Source: Treponema sp. (GTDB taxonomy: Bacteria > Spirochaetota > Spirochaetia > Treponematales > Breznakiellaceae). Taken from it: a stretch of DNA of 10,605 nt. The stretch covers positions 1 to 10,605 of the forward strand of contig JAITHQ010000246.1 of assembly GCA_031279925.1 (NCBI GenBank). The letters are read 5' to 3'. The notes beneath the pieces are model-generated. The model searched no databases, was not told the origin of the DNA, and saw only the letters and a list, made by a program, of their open reading frames with translations. The position numbers were made by a program, and so were the translations under genes. Below are positions 1-8,437 of this stretch, one piece after another (position 1 is the first letter of the stretch; each line of letters begins with the position of its first letter).

Positions 1-156
1 TTTTAGCTTCTTGCCATGGAACAGGCGAATTCTTGAAAAATCCACGGATTGCACGGATTTTCATGGATTATACCGGTCCTGGGGAACTGAAATCCGTGTT
101 AATCCATGTAATCCGTGGATCTTCTTTAGTTATTCTTAAGGGGAACAACTATACAA
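1..156. repeat. Dispersed repeat copy 1, built from nested palindromic units
   Basis: This stretch recurs in direct orientation at 10289-10445. By eye the two copies differ at nine positions, all transitions, plus one extra A in the second copy, so about 94% identity. The core at about 38-120 is made of 9-11-nt units of the type CCACGGATT, CACGGATT and CATGGATTA, followed after a spacer of about 25 nt by their complements (AATCCGTG, TAATCCATG, TAATCCGTGGA). The outermost units, 41-50 and 110-119, pair perfectly. Both copies end with GGGGAACAACTATACAA, after which the flanks diverge. The left boundary is unknown because the window starts inside or exactly at the repeat. Here the right end abuts a truncated transposase. 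I see no credible coding capacity. The element could be a non-autonomous mobile repeat or a structured intergenic repeat. Confidence 0.85.
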
Positions 157-920
157 CGGGAGAGGGTATGAGTATTCAGGTTGTCCATGACCAGCACTAC
201 CCTTTTCGCCGCCGGATACCGCGTATCAAGCAGCCATTGGATTTTACGCGCCCAGTCCTTTTTGGTCTGCTGTGCCGAGGCTTCCGCATACCGCCAGAGC
301 GCAAGCGGTTCGGTACCCATAAAAACACCGCAGGTCCTGTTACGCCGGTATTCGGTATCGGCCTTTTCGGTGTGTCCCGGTTTTGCCGGCAATGGTTCCT
401 CAAGCACCTGCTACGGCTTGTGGTCCATACCGGCCAGCGGATACGGTTCATGATAGGGCCGGGCGTACACCGCTAACCCGTCCTCCATAGCCGCCGTGAA
501 GGCTCCGTTATGCTGAGGCGGTATGCACCGGTAGTCTTTCAGGTGAGGTTTAAGCGGCTGTTTTTTAAAAGGCGGCTGACCGCCATGGGGGACCGGGAAT
601 CCCCATAGTGTAATTCCATACAGGTATCGGCCAATAATCTCAGGGGCCAGGTACGGCATTCCTGAGGCGGTTGGCCGCAGGCTAAAGCAATAATTCGGGT
701 TTCTATCGGGGTTGTTGCAAAACTTCAGTTTTGCAACAGGCTCTATCTTGCCGGTTATCTTTGCCTGGAGCGGCGGCGTTTCCCGCTTCTTGCGCTGCAA
801 AAAGGCGGTAAGGTCTGGCGAGGTCACAAAGTCCTTTTTGCCATTTTAAATGGTCTGGCGGCTTAGCCCTATGCGCCCGGCGATATCCGCTTTCTTGGCC
901 GGGTTTCGGCCTTCGCTTAC
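157..920 (-). pseudogene. IS630-family transposase, multiply disrupted remnant
   Basis: Reading the minus strand from about 920 down gives a transposase of the IS630 (DDE, Tc1/mariner-like) type. It has a helix-turn-helix-like start (AKKADIAGRIGLSRQTI), a basic linker (RKKRETPP), then LKPHLKDYRCIPP, the first catalytic Asp in GMDHKP (D at 423-425) and the second in MDNLNTHT (D at 183-185). The third catalytic residue (Glu) is missing because the gene stops at the repeat edge near 157. Visible lesions are a TAA at 846-848, a 40-nt insertion at 708-747, a one-base loss near the T-run at 561-566, and a TAG at 411-413. Between the insertion and the T-run, the shifted frame reads IIALACGQPPQECRTW, a clear family segment, and the two frame changes cancel out. 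It cannot make a functional transposase. Its recognisable part starts at the ompH stop codon, with no spacer. Family assignment rests on motif recognition. Confidence 0.9.
713..738. repeat. Palindrome with 12-bp arms inside the transposase remnant
   Basis: The arms TGTTGCAAAACT (713-724) and AGTTTTGCAACA (727-738) are perfect complements around a 2-nt loop (TC). The palindrome sits inside a 34-bp segment (708-741) flanked by the direct repeat TCTATC at 702-707 and 742-747. Removing 40 nt restores the transposase reading KIE-TRIIALAC across the junction, so this looks like an insertion with a 6-bp target duplication. The right end reads AACAGGCTC, close to the end of the palindrome at 8506-8544 (CAACTGGCTC). 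The insertion reading is inference from one copy. Confidence 0.8.
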
Positions 921-1447
921 CGCCTTGCCTTGTCCAGCAGGTTTTGTATCACCTTATCGGTAATGTCTACCGTAGGACTGTACCAGATAATCTCCGTGCT
1001 TTCCTTTAAATTCAACACCATACTGTAGCCTTCACTTTCGGCAATGTAACGTATCTCGCCATATACCTGATCCAGAAAAGTTCCCGACTGGGAAAGTTTC
1101 TTTTTCTGGTCTTCAAGTTCCGTGGTTTTCAACGTGTAGTATTCCCTAAGAAATTCCGATTTCCGGTATACTTCGTTTTCAAGCCGTGCTGCCTGGCTCT
1201 GATCCCCGCCCACAACCGCATCGGCATGTTTCGATTTTAAGTCCTGAATCTCTTTGGTCATACGATCGATCTCTTTCTGGACGCGGGCGCTCCGCTCCTC
1301 AAAATCCCGTACCGCCCGGGAATCCCTAAAAAACGTCGTGTACACTTTGGCAAGATCCACTACGGCAAAACGGGTAAGCTGCTGGGCGGAAAGGGAACAC
1401 ACGGCGCCGCCGCATATCAGCAGAAAGAGCAGAACTCGCTTATTCAT
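917..1447 (-). CDS. ompH: OmpH/Skp-family periplasmic chaperone
   Basis: This is a 176-residue protein of the OmpH/Skp family, periplasmic holdase chaperones that keep outer-membrane proteins unfolded on the way to the BAM complex. Residues 1-21 form a typical signal peptide (MNKR, hydrophobic core, cleavage probably after SLSA). The mature protein opens with the family signature RFAVVDLAKVYTTFF. A long charged coiled-coil stretch follows, about residues 40-130 (FEERSARVQKEIDRMTKEI and similar), giving the tentacle arms. It closes with a beta-rich return segment (YSMVLNLKESTEIIWYSPTVDIT) and a final helix. An upstream in-frame ATG at 1474 would overlap bamA. The start at 1447 is preferred because AGAGGT (1454-1459) lies 6 nt before it and the signal peptide then begins properly. 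The bamA stop (1458-1460) overlaps this ribosome binding site, so translation is probably coupled. The IS630 remnant starts at its stop codon, and I see no clear terminator after it. Confidence 0.93.
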   Translation of the reverse strand: MNKRVLLFLLICGGAVCSLSAQQLTRFAVVDLAKVYTTFFRDSRAVRDFEERSARVQKEIDRMTKEIQDLKSKHADAVVGGDQSQAARLENEVYRKSEFLREYYTLKTTELEDQKKKLSQSGTFLDQVYGEIRYIAESEGYSMVLNLKESTEIIWYSPTVDITDKVIQNLLDKARR

Positions 1448-1457
1448 GAAACTACCT

Positions 1458-4004
1458 CTAATATGATATGGCAAAGGAAATTACCGGATCAATACCCGAT
1501 CCCGGATTGTTGGAATCACCGAATGGTATACTGCCCTTTTCCCAATGGAATTCGCCGTCTAGAACCCTAAACCGTTTCGCCAAACTAAAACGGAGCGGCA
1601 GTTGGGGCATGGTAAACCGGAGGCCCGCGCCAAAACTGAAACGCATGTTTTCGATGGTAAAGTTTGATTTGCCTTCGGGATTCTCGCCAAAGTAATAGCC
1701 CTGGGTTGTTTCTACGCCGGCGGCGTCAAAGAAAAAGTCCCAGGCCAGAATACCCTGGATCAAGGGGAAGCGGAGTTCCGCCCAGTTTTCCCACAGGGTA
1801 AGGCCCTTGACGCGGTACTCGCCGCTCCAGCCCCGTCCAACAAACATGCCGTCCACCGCAAGTTTACTGGCTTCCTCGATGGTCGGAACAGGACTGTTGA
1901 TATCCCGTCCGGGCTGCTTGAACACCAGGGACAGGCCCGTATGGAAACCAAGGACCGATTTGAAGCTCCATTTTTCGCCAACCGGAATATTAAACAGCGT
2001 TATATAATACTCCGCCCTGCTGTCGCTTCTAAGGTAATGCTCCCGTTCCTGCGCGCCCAATATACCGTAGATTCCAAACCGCTCGTACAGATAATAGCCG
2101 TTTGAAGGATCGTAGTAAATATCACGCTGGTCCAGGGCAAGGGTTGACCACAGGGAATTTTTGGGAGTCCAGGTATTGCTCCCCTCCCTTAAAGCGGCGT
2201 CAAAGGGCCGGTACAGGGTTTCATCGTAAACGCTCCGAATAAAGCCGGTTCGGACGCCGCCGCCAAGAGACAAATTTCCCAGCGGGGTGGACCAGCGATA
2301 ACCGGTTGAGAAACCAAGGGAAATATACCATTGATCATATTTCATCAGGAACTCATTGGGGGGCAGCTTATTGGAGGCGTAATATTCCGGCCAGTCAGCA
2401 AAGCCGTCGGGAAAGGCGTATGGCTCGTTCCCGTTAAAGAACGGGGCAACGTTATCCATTGCCGCCAGCCGTTTGGCCCATTGCAGGGTAAAGTCGAAAC
2501 CGCCGGAAAAAGGCAGGCCGAATATCCAGCGGTGGTTGTAGTTCACCGCAAGGCTGGCGGTATCCGGCGAGGCGTTAATATCGGCGCCCAACTGGTTTCC
2601 CGTGCCCCGGAAATTGCGGTCGTTCCATTTTGCAAGGAGTGACACGGGGAAGGTCTCAGGATCGGCGCTGCCGGAAAAGGTAAGGCCAAGCTGAAGATCG
2701 GTAGTTGGCTGCTCCTCCACATTGAATACCAGGTCCATCAGGCTGTCGGCGCTTCCCGGCGGGGTTTCAGGCGCAACCATAGTAAAATACTGAAGGTTCA
2801 TAAGGTTGCGCCATGCCTCCATAACTTTGGCCTTTGAAAACACATCGCCTGGTTCCAGGGGTATCTCGCGCAGTATAACTTCGGTTTTGGTCTTGATATT
2901 TCCCCGTACAATAATATTTTCGATATGCGCCCTTCCCCGCTCCACAATGGAAATATGATAGGAAATAGCGCCGTTAACAGCATCCTTGTTTTCATCCCTG
3001 CTGATGGTATTAAAAATATAACCGTTTTCGTAATACAGATCCGCTACGCGCTGCAGGTCGGCTTCGAGCCTTCGGGCGTTAACCGTTTCACCTGTTTTTG
3101 AGTTTACCAGTTTTGAAAGCTGCTCGGTGGAGAAAATCAGGTTTCCTTCAAAGGTAACGCCGCCAAAAGTGTAAATCCTCCCCTCGTGTATCCGAAAGGT
3201 AAGGATCAGATTATTGTTTCCCTTGGCATCCTTGTTGATGTCCCTGGTAACATCGATCACGTCCGCATCTATGTAGCCGCGATCGTGGTAGTACTGGGTA
3301 ATGGCGGCGCGGTCGGCCAAGAGCTTTGATTCCTGAAATGCGCCGTCATTGATCAGATTTTTCGCTTTTAGTGAAAGCTGCCCACGCAATGCCCTGGCTG
3401 AAAAAACCGAATTTCCCTCAAACCGGAATTCCTCGATTGATATCTTTTCGCCTTCGGTAATGTAAAAAGTAAGAACCATAGCTGAATCGCCGCCGCTTTT
3501 TGTTTCGGAACGGACCGTTGCATCGGGATAACCTTTTTCCAGATATTTATTGATAAGCGCCTGTTCGTCAATATGTATCTTTGCCTGGTTTATTACATCA
3601 TTCACCTTGATGCTGATCAGGTCCAAAAGCTCCGTCCTGCGAATACCGGAATTCCCCACAAACACAATCCGGCTGACAATTGGCCGCTCGGTAACGGCAA
3701 AGCGGATAATAACTTCGTTTCCAAATGCGTCCGCTGGAACCGCGCTGGGGGAAATCAGGTCAAAGTACTCAAGGGCATAGAGCTTTCCCTGCAGCTCCCA
3801 GAAAATAGAGTCGTCAAAAGGGCGGCCACGGTACGGCTCCATAAGCCCTTCCAGCTCGGACAGTTTTACATGCCGCAGCCCGGTAAAAACAATATCCCTG
3901 ATTGGTTTACCCTGATACCATTCTTCCCGTTGCTGGGCAAAGGCGGAAAAAACCGTCGCAGCGGCAAACATCAACACACACACATAACGCAAAGGCGTAC
4001 GCAT
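1458..4004 (-). CDS. bamA: BamA/Omp85 outer-membrane protein assembly factor
   Basis: This 848-residue Omp85-family protein is the central BAM component, which folds beta-barrel proteins into the outer membrane. A signal peptide covers residues 1-23 (core VCVLMFAAATVFSAFA, then QQ). Five POTRA domains follow at roughly residues 30-107, 108-186, 187-272, 273-350 and 351-425; starts such as IRDIVFTG, VSRIVFVGN, IEEFRFEGN, FGGVTFEGN and IENIIVRGN are visible. The C-terminal half is the 16-strand barrel. The conserved VRGF/Y loop-6 motif corresponds to VGRGW near residue 720. The chain ends in VISFAISY, a C-terminal beta-signal with a final aromatic residue (Tyr rather than the common Phe). Length is close to that recalled for T. 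pallidum TP0326. The start is fixed by AGGAG (4010-4014), 5 nt upstream, which overlaps the tamB stop codon. It is the middle gene of the tamB-bamA-ompH operon. Confidence 0.96.
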   Translation of the reverse strand: MRTPLRYVCVLMFAAATVFSAFAQQREEWYQGKPIRDIVFTGLRHVKLSELEGLMEPYRGRPFDDSIFWELQGKLYALEYFDLISPSAVPADAFGNEVIIRFAVTERPIVSRIVFVGNSGIRRTELLDLISIKVNDVINQAKIHIDEQALINKYLEKGYPDATVRSETKSGGDSAMVLTFYITEGEKISIEEFRFEGNSVFSARALRGQLSLKAKNLINDGAFQESKLLADRAAITQYYHDRGYIDADVIDVTRDINKDAKGNNNLILTFRIHEGRIYTFGGVTFEGNLIFSTEQLSKLVNSKTGETVNARRLEADLQRVADLYYENGYIFNTISRDENKDAVNGAISYHISIVERGRAHIENIIVRGNIKTKTEVILREIPLEPGDVFSKAKVMEAWRNLMNLQYFTMVAPETPPGSADSLMDLVFNVEEQPTTDLQLGLTFSGSADPETFPVSLLAKWNDRNFRGTGNQLGADINASPDTASLAVNYNHRWIFGLPFSGGFDFTLQWAKRLAAMDNVAPFFNGNEPYAFPDGFADWPEYYASNKLPPNEFLMKYDQWYISLGFSTGYRWSTPLGNLSLGGGVRTGFIRSVYDETLYRPFDAALREGSNTWTPKNSLWSTLALDQRDIYYDPSNGYYLYERFGIYGILGAQEREHYLRSDSRAEYYITLFNIPVGEKWSFKSVLGFHTGLSLVFKQPGRDINSPVPTIEEASKLAVDGMFVGRGWSGEYRVKGLTLWENWAELRFPLIQGILAWDFFFDAAGVETTQGYYFGENPEGKSNFTIENMRFSFGAGLRFTMPQLPLRFSLAKRFRVLDGEFHWEKGSIPFGDSNNPGSGIDPVISFAISY

Positions 4005-4009
4005 TAAAT

Positions 4010-4015
4010 CTCCTA
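4010..4015 (-). promoter_or_regulatory. bamA ribosome binding site overlapping the tamB stop codon
   Basis: On the minus strand the tamB stop TAG (4013-4015) runs into AGGAG (4010-4014), which lies 5 nt before the bamA ATG. Ribosomes ending tamB therefore uncover or reach the bamA start. The same arrangement recurs at bamA/ompH: the TAG at 1458-1460 overlaps AGAGGT at 1454-1459. This supports a single, translationally coupled transcript. Confidence 0.8.
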
Positions 4016-7000
4016 AAATGACCTGCTCCAGGTAAGAGTCACTGAACTATCGTTAACCCACCAGTTTTCCGGGTGCGTGGGAATAAAATCCCACCGGATA
4101 TTAAACAAAGGACTCTGCAATTCTACCCCAATGTCCGGCTCGAAACTTAAACCCCCAGAGCTGGTTTTGTTCGCATCGTACCGCATAGAAAGCATGACCT
4201 GGGTAAACAGATCCGGCCCAAAGTACTTACCCATAAAAACAGTTGTGTTATCAAAATAGTTACCGACTCCTATTCTGTCAACAGGCGCCTGCATAAGGCC
4301 GGTTGCGCTGAAAAACGCATTTTGCAGGACCTGGGTTCTGACGCTGAACATGTCCAGCCGCATAAAATTCCGTATCTGCCGCTCAAGCTGCCGCACCACA
4401 ACAAATTGCGCCAGCATGTCCGAAAAAGATCCCAAAAAAGCCCGCTGAATGGTTCCGGTATCCTCGTCCACCTGGGTTCCGGTAAGATTCTGCCCCAGCA
4501 GGGCAAAAATTTCCATCTGGGAAAGGGAAGGGGTGGATTCAAAGCGGGCGGTAAAAGAAAGAAGCGGCGCGTTCTCGACGATCATGGAGATGGTAACCGG
4601 CCCATCTTCGGTACGGTCACGGACCTCGGCGCGGGCGCTCAAGCGCGGCTCAAAACGCAGTTCGTTTTCCCTAAAGATAAGGCTGCCGCTGCGGATATAA
4701 AAACTTCGCTCAAAATAGAAAATTTCCCCGCTACGTATCTTTACATCGCTGTTCAGGGAAAATTGCCGTGACAGGGAATCGGCGGTAACATGCACTTTGG
4801 TTCCCATATCGGGAGTGGCCCTTAGAACGGGAAAATTCGCATTGGGCCACAGGAATTCTACAACCGGACCGGTGCTTACCGCAATGTCTACCGTAACGGG
4901 AATTATGGCCTGTGCAAACATATCCGTTCCCTGCGCCTGGCTGATCTCTTCGGAATTAAGGCTTATTTCCGTATTGTTGGCAAACAGATCGCCTGAGACG
5001 TCGAAGATAAGGTTTTCCATCGAAAGGGCCAGAGCGCCGGAGGCGTCGCCTTTTGCCAGGAAACCGGTTATATCAAAACCAAAAGGTATGGGGGTTTCAT
5101 GGGGAACATTGATGTCTATTTTGAAAATATTCGGTATCCAGCGGTCAAAACGGAACCAGCCGTTGACGCTCCCCGCCCCCCGCCCCACCGAGGCGGGAAC
5201 CGGCCCAAAAGTCATTTCGTTTCCCTCAATGGCAATGGTAAAAGGTATCGGCCTGATATCCTGGGTAACATAACCGGGCACCTGTATCCGAAGGCTGGAA
5301 GTCCGCGCCGAGCCAAAAAATTCCGGGTCTGCAATTGATCCCTTTATTTCCACCGATGCGTCTACATAGCCGCCGGCAAACGTAACGTCGGCCTTGCCGG
5401 GAACCAGCCGGAATAAGTCCGCAAGATCAATGTACAGATCATTGCAGCGGGCGTTAATGGTTTTTTGATCGATGCTGCCGATAAGGGAACCGCGTATGGG
5501 GAACGGGCTGGACAGGCCCGCATAAAAATTGCCGTTCCGGTCCATCTTGACGCGGAGCATGTTCTTTGGGCCGCCCGATACCGAAAGGCCGCCGCCGCCA
5601 CGGGAAACATCAATGGTAAACGGCTCCTCCGCCGCCAGATCGGCGTACTTTAGGTTTTCAACAGAAACCTGGCCCTTAAAGGAGCCAATGGCGCCGCCGA
5701 TTTCAAGCCAGGATTCAATCGGCTTAAAACTAACTTCCAGGGCCATTTTCCCTTCCAGCTTTTTTCCCCCTGCCATTCCCCCTAACTCCGCCCGGGTTTC
5801 GGCAAGCCCCTCGCCCCCCTGTACCCTAAAGAGGGGTATACGGCCTTCAAGACCGGCAAAATTAAGCGCCAGATCATAAACGGTAAATTCCCTATTGTCC
5901 AGCGCCGCCCGGGCGGATGCCCGAAGATCCCAGTCCTGAACTTTTGCGTTAAGCGATGAAAGGTTACATTCGGCGCGAAAGGAACGCAACGAATCCCATG
6001 AGACCTGAATATCGCCGTCCGCATAGGCGTTATGCACTGAATTGAACATCCGGTCCAAGCGCATTCCCGATCCTGAAACCGATAAATTCAGGTGTTTTTC
6101 AAGAAAGGAACCTTCCATGCGATACCATTCCCGGCCTTCCCCCAGAACAAGTTTTCCTGAAAAGCCGGAAAAATCCGCCGGCCAGGAAACCTGAACATTG
6201 CCGTTTAGAGGGCCAAGGCTGTCCCGGTAATGCAGCACAGGAATATCCGCCCCATCCTGATCCGCCCTGCCGGCAATCCTGAACAGGGCGGGGCCCGCCG
6301 GACTCGCAATGTCAAGCAGTTCAAGGCTGTCCACATCCAGCGACCAAAACGAAAGGGAATCGTAGCGCAGTGACGCAAAAAAGGATAAACGCCCCGTCTG
6401 GCCCCGGTAGGGAATTGGAATGTTCTGCCCCTGCAGATAACCTGAATAGGCTCCGTTTTTACCGGCGCTGATGTTTATCCGCAGGTCATGGGACCCCTGA
6501 ACGCTTATGGTACGGCGATTCAGCATCTTTCCCTCAAAAAAATACGAAAGGTCCCGGTAATGGGCGTTCATGGAAAAGGAAATATTCTCGATCGATGGAA
6601 AATCGGCGCGGCCTGTTACCAGAAAGGCGTCATCATCCTGGATAAAACGCCCCTCGGCCAGAACAAAATGGCGATCCGTACCGGATACGGAAACCAGGCC
6701 CACCATGTTCCGGCTGCCCTCGTAGGCAATAACAATGCGGGGGGCATTATACAAAATGTGCTGAAAATCCTTTGTAAAAAAGACTTCGGTGGTAATTGAA
6801 ATATTGCGCCAGAAGCTGTGCAGGGGATCGGGCAGCAAGGGCTCTTTAATAAACGGCAGCGCGCTGTCGGAAAGGTCTGCGGCTGAAAAAGAATCCAAGA
6901 GGACGCTGGCCTCTATCCGCCCCGATTCTGAATTGAGCGAACCTTCCAGGGAAAAAGAACTAAGCCGCACATGGTCATACGATTCAATATCCCTAAACCG

Positions 7001-8437
7001 CAGCGCGGAAACCTTAAACCCCAGATCGCCGCCTGAAGGCAGCAGGCTTGCGCTTAAGGCGGTAAGGTCCACCCGGCCCAGGGCAACCGTTTCGCCAAAA
7101 ACATGTATCTCCCCGTTCCGGGTATTGATGCTTAACTCAGCGTCAAGGCTTTCTTTCCCGGTAAAACTGACGTCATTTAAAGACACTATGCCTTCCGGCG
7201 CAAGCGGGTCCAGCCCTATACTCCCCTTAAAGGTAATATCCCCCAAAAAGCCGTCGCCATTGGATTCATCCAAACGGGGTATGAAAACATGAAGCGATTC
7301 AACCGCCGCCAGCTTTTCATCGCCGGAAGCCCGTATCTCAAAAAAAGCGCCTTCAGCCGCCGCAAGTATACCCGCCGGAGATTCCGCGGTTTCCCTGGAC
7401 GGGACAGCGCCTGAAATATCTATCTGGTAACGCAGCTTCCCGTCCCGGTCACGATTAAACGAAGCGGCGCCCGTACCGGCTATGCCAAGCCACTGTTTAC
7501 CCGCCGGCAATTGATCGGAAAAATCCAAGATGTCCCGGATCATAAAATTGGAGCAGCTAAAATGGGCCGCTATATCCCCCGACTCAAGCCCGTAATCCAG
7601 CGAAAGCTCAAAGGGCAGTTGATCCGAAAATTTCCGTACACTGAGCGTGTTATCCCGCAGGGTAAGCCCAAAAGCAAGAGAACGCATCCGTAAGGTATCC
7701 CCGTTAACCGAAGGGATGCTGATTACCGCTTCTCCTTCGTCAAGGCCAGTGGATGCGGAACCGTTTATCCGCACGGCCGCCTGGGCGCTGAGGCCCTTCC
7801 CGATAAGGTGATCCGCCAAAAAACCAAGCGTCCATCTGCCGTCCAGATTTATCTGGTTGTCAATAACCTGGGCGCTGAAATTCAGGCCGTCAATTTGGTA
7901 TTGATCCCCTCCGTTCACAATTGTACATTGGCCGTTGCGGATTCTCACCAGAAGCCGGGAGGGAAGCAGTTCCGCAAAACCCTGCCGCGAATCAACCTTG
8001 CCGGTATTGAGAATATCAAAGAGTTCAATCAGGTCTTTGTCCCGGTCCAGCCGCAAGTTGATATGCGGCGTGTCGATACGCACCGACCGGATCGCCTTGG
8101 GCTTGTTCCACAACAGTTCCAGAAACGAATAGGAAACGCGAAACCGTGAAATACTGAGTACCGGAACTTCGTCTTCCCCCATGATACGGACATTCCGCAC
8201 ATCGAAAGCGCCAAAAATTGAAGGGCTTATCGAGGAATACCGGATTTTTCTGCCGACAAAGGCCTCTACCCTGTTGATTAAATCATCGCGTATGCCAATC
8301 ATGCCGCCGTAAATGGCCCGCTGAACCGGCGCTAAAACAAGGAAACCCATGAAAACCAGGGAGAAAAAAATGAGAATCTGGGCAAGTAGTCGCAACGAAA
8401 CCGCGTTTTTTTCGTCTTTTGTTGAGAAAGCCAGCAT
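4013..8437 (-). CDS. tamB: TamB-family translocation/assembly module protein (DUF490)
   Basis: This is a very large (1474-residue) envelope protein. A single N-terminal membrane segment at about residues 17-37 (LLAQILIFFSLVFMGFLVLA) anchors it in the inner membrane. The rest is periplasmic, rich in alternating beta-strands, as in the hydrophobic groove of TamB/AsmA-like proteins that bridge inner and outer membranes. The C-terminal TamB domain is recognisable at about residues 1225-1320: SDVKIRSGEIFYFERSFYI, then LIFRENELRFEPRLSARAEV, then SLSQMEIFALLGQNLTG. The chain ends in TLTWSRSF, a barrel-like terminal strand. In Proteobacteria TamB pairs with TamA. In Borrelia, TamB is reported to work with BamA, and here bamA follows directly, which fits that model. 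The start has AAGGA (8443-8447) 5 nt upstream. Family members have been linked to outer-membrane protein assembly and to lipid transport; the sequence does not decide between them. Syntenic with T. pallidum TP0325 as I recall it. Confidence 0.93.
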   Translation of the reverse strand: MLAFSTKDEKNAVSLRLLAQILIFFSLVFMGFLVLAPVQRAIYGGMIGIRDDLINRVEAFVGRKIRYSSISPSIFGAFDVRNVRIMGEDEVPVLSISRFRVSYSFLELLWNKPKAIRSVRIDTPHINLRLDRDKDLIELFDILNTGKVDSRQGFAELLPSRLLVRIRNGQCTIVNGGDQYQIDGLNFSAQVIDNQINLDGRWTLGFLADHLIGKGLSAQAAVRINGSASTGLDEGEAVISIPSVNGDTLRMRSLAFGLTLRDNTLSVRKFSDQLPFELSLDYGLESGDIAAHFSCSNFMIRDILDFSDQLPAGKQWLGIAGTGAASFNRDRDGKLRYQIDISGAVPSRETAESPAGILAAAEGAFFEIRASGDEKLAAVESLHVFIPRLDESNGDGFLGDITFKGSIGLDPLAPEGIVSLNDVSFTGKESLDAELSINTRNGEIHVFGETVALGRVDLTALSASLLPSGGDLGFKVSALRFRDIESYDHVRLSSFSLEGSLNSESGRIEASVLLDSFSAADLSDSALPFIKEPLLPDPLHSFWRNISITTEVFFTKDFQHILYNAPRIVIAYEGSRNMVGLVSVSGTDRHFVLAEGRFIQDDDAFLVTGRADFPSIENISFSMNAHYRDLSYFFEGKMLNRRTISVQGSHDLRINISAGKNGAYSGYLQGQNIPIPYRGQTGRLSFFASLRYDSLSFWSLDVDSLELLDIASPAGPALFRIAGRADQDGADIPVLHYRDSLGPLNGNVQVSWPADFSGFSGKLVLGEGREWYRMEGSFLEKHLNLSVSGSGMRLDRMFNSVHNAYADGDIQVSWDSLRSFRAECNLSSLNAKVQDWDLRASARAALDNREFTVYDLALNFAGLEGRIPLFRVQGGEGLAETRAELGGMAGGKKLEGKMALEVSFKPIESWLEIGGAIGSFKGQVSVENLKYADLAAEEPFTIDVSRGGGGLSVSGGPKNMLRVKMDRNGNFYAGLSSPFPIRGSLIGSIDQKTINARCNDLYIDLADLFRLVPGKADVTFAGGYVDASVEIKGSIADPEFFGSARTSSLRIQVPGYVTQDIRPIPFTIAIEGNEMTFGPVPASVGRGAGSVNGWFRFDRWIPNIFKIDINVPHETPIPFGFDITGFLAKGDASGALALSMENLIFDVSGDLFANNTEISLNSEEISQAQGTDMFAQAIIPVTVDIAVSTGPVVEFLWPNANFPVLRATPDMGTKVHVTADSLSRQFSLNSDVKIRSGEIFYFERSFYIRSGSLIFRENELRFEPRLSARAEVRDRTEDGPVTISMIVENAPLLSFTARFESTPSLSQMEIFALLGQNLTGTQVDEDTGTIQRAFLGSFSDMLAQFVVVRQLERQIRNFMRLDMFSVRTQVLQNAFFSATGLMQAPVDRIGVGNYFDNTTVFMGKYFGPDLFTQVMLSMRYDANKTSSGGLSFEPDIGVELQSPLFNIRWDFIPTHPENWWVNDSSVTLTWSRSF

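Noticed and set aside
1..120. CRISPR array
   Set aside because: The short units are near-contiguous and inverted, with no regular spacers and no cas genes nearby.
411..413. Possible programmed readthrough or recoding at the TAG in the transposase
   Set aside because: The same gene also has a TAA, a 40-nt insertion, a frameshift and a missing C-terminus, so ordinary decay explains it.
33..476. Plus-strand open frame across the repeat and transposase remnant
   Set aside because: Its first third is translated palindromic repeat and the rest is antisense to clear transposase motifs; no ribosome binding site.
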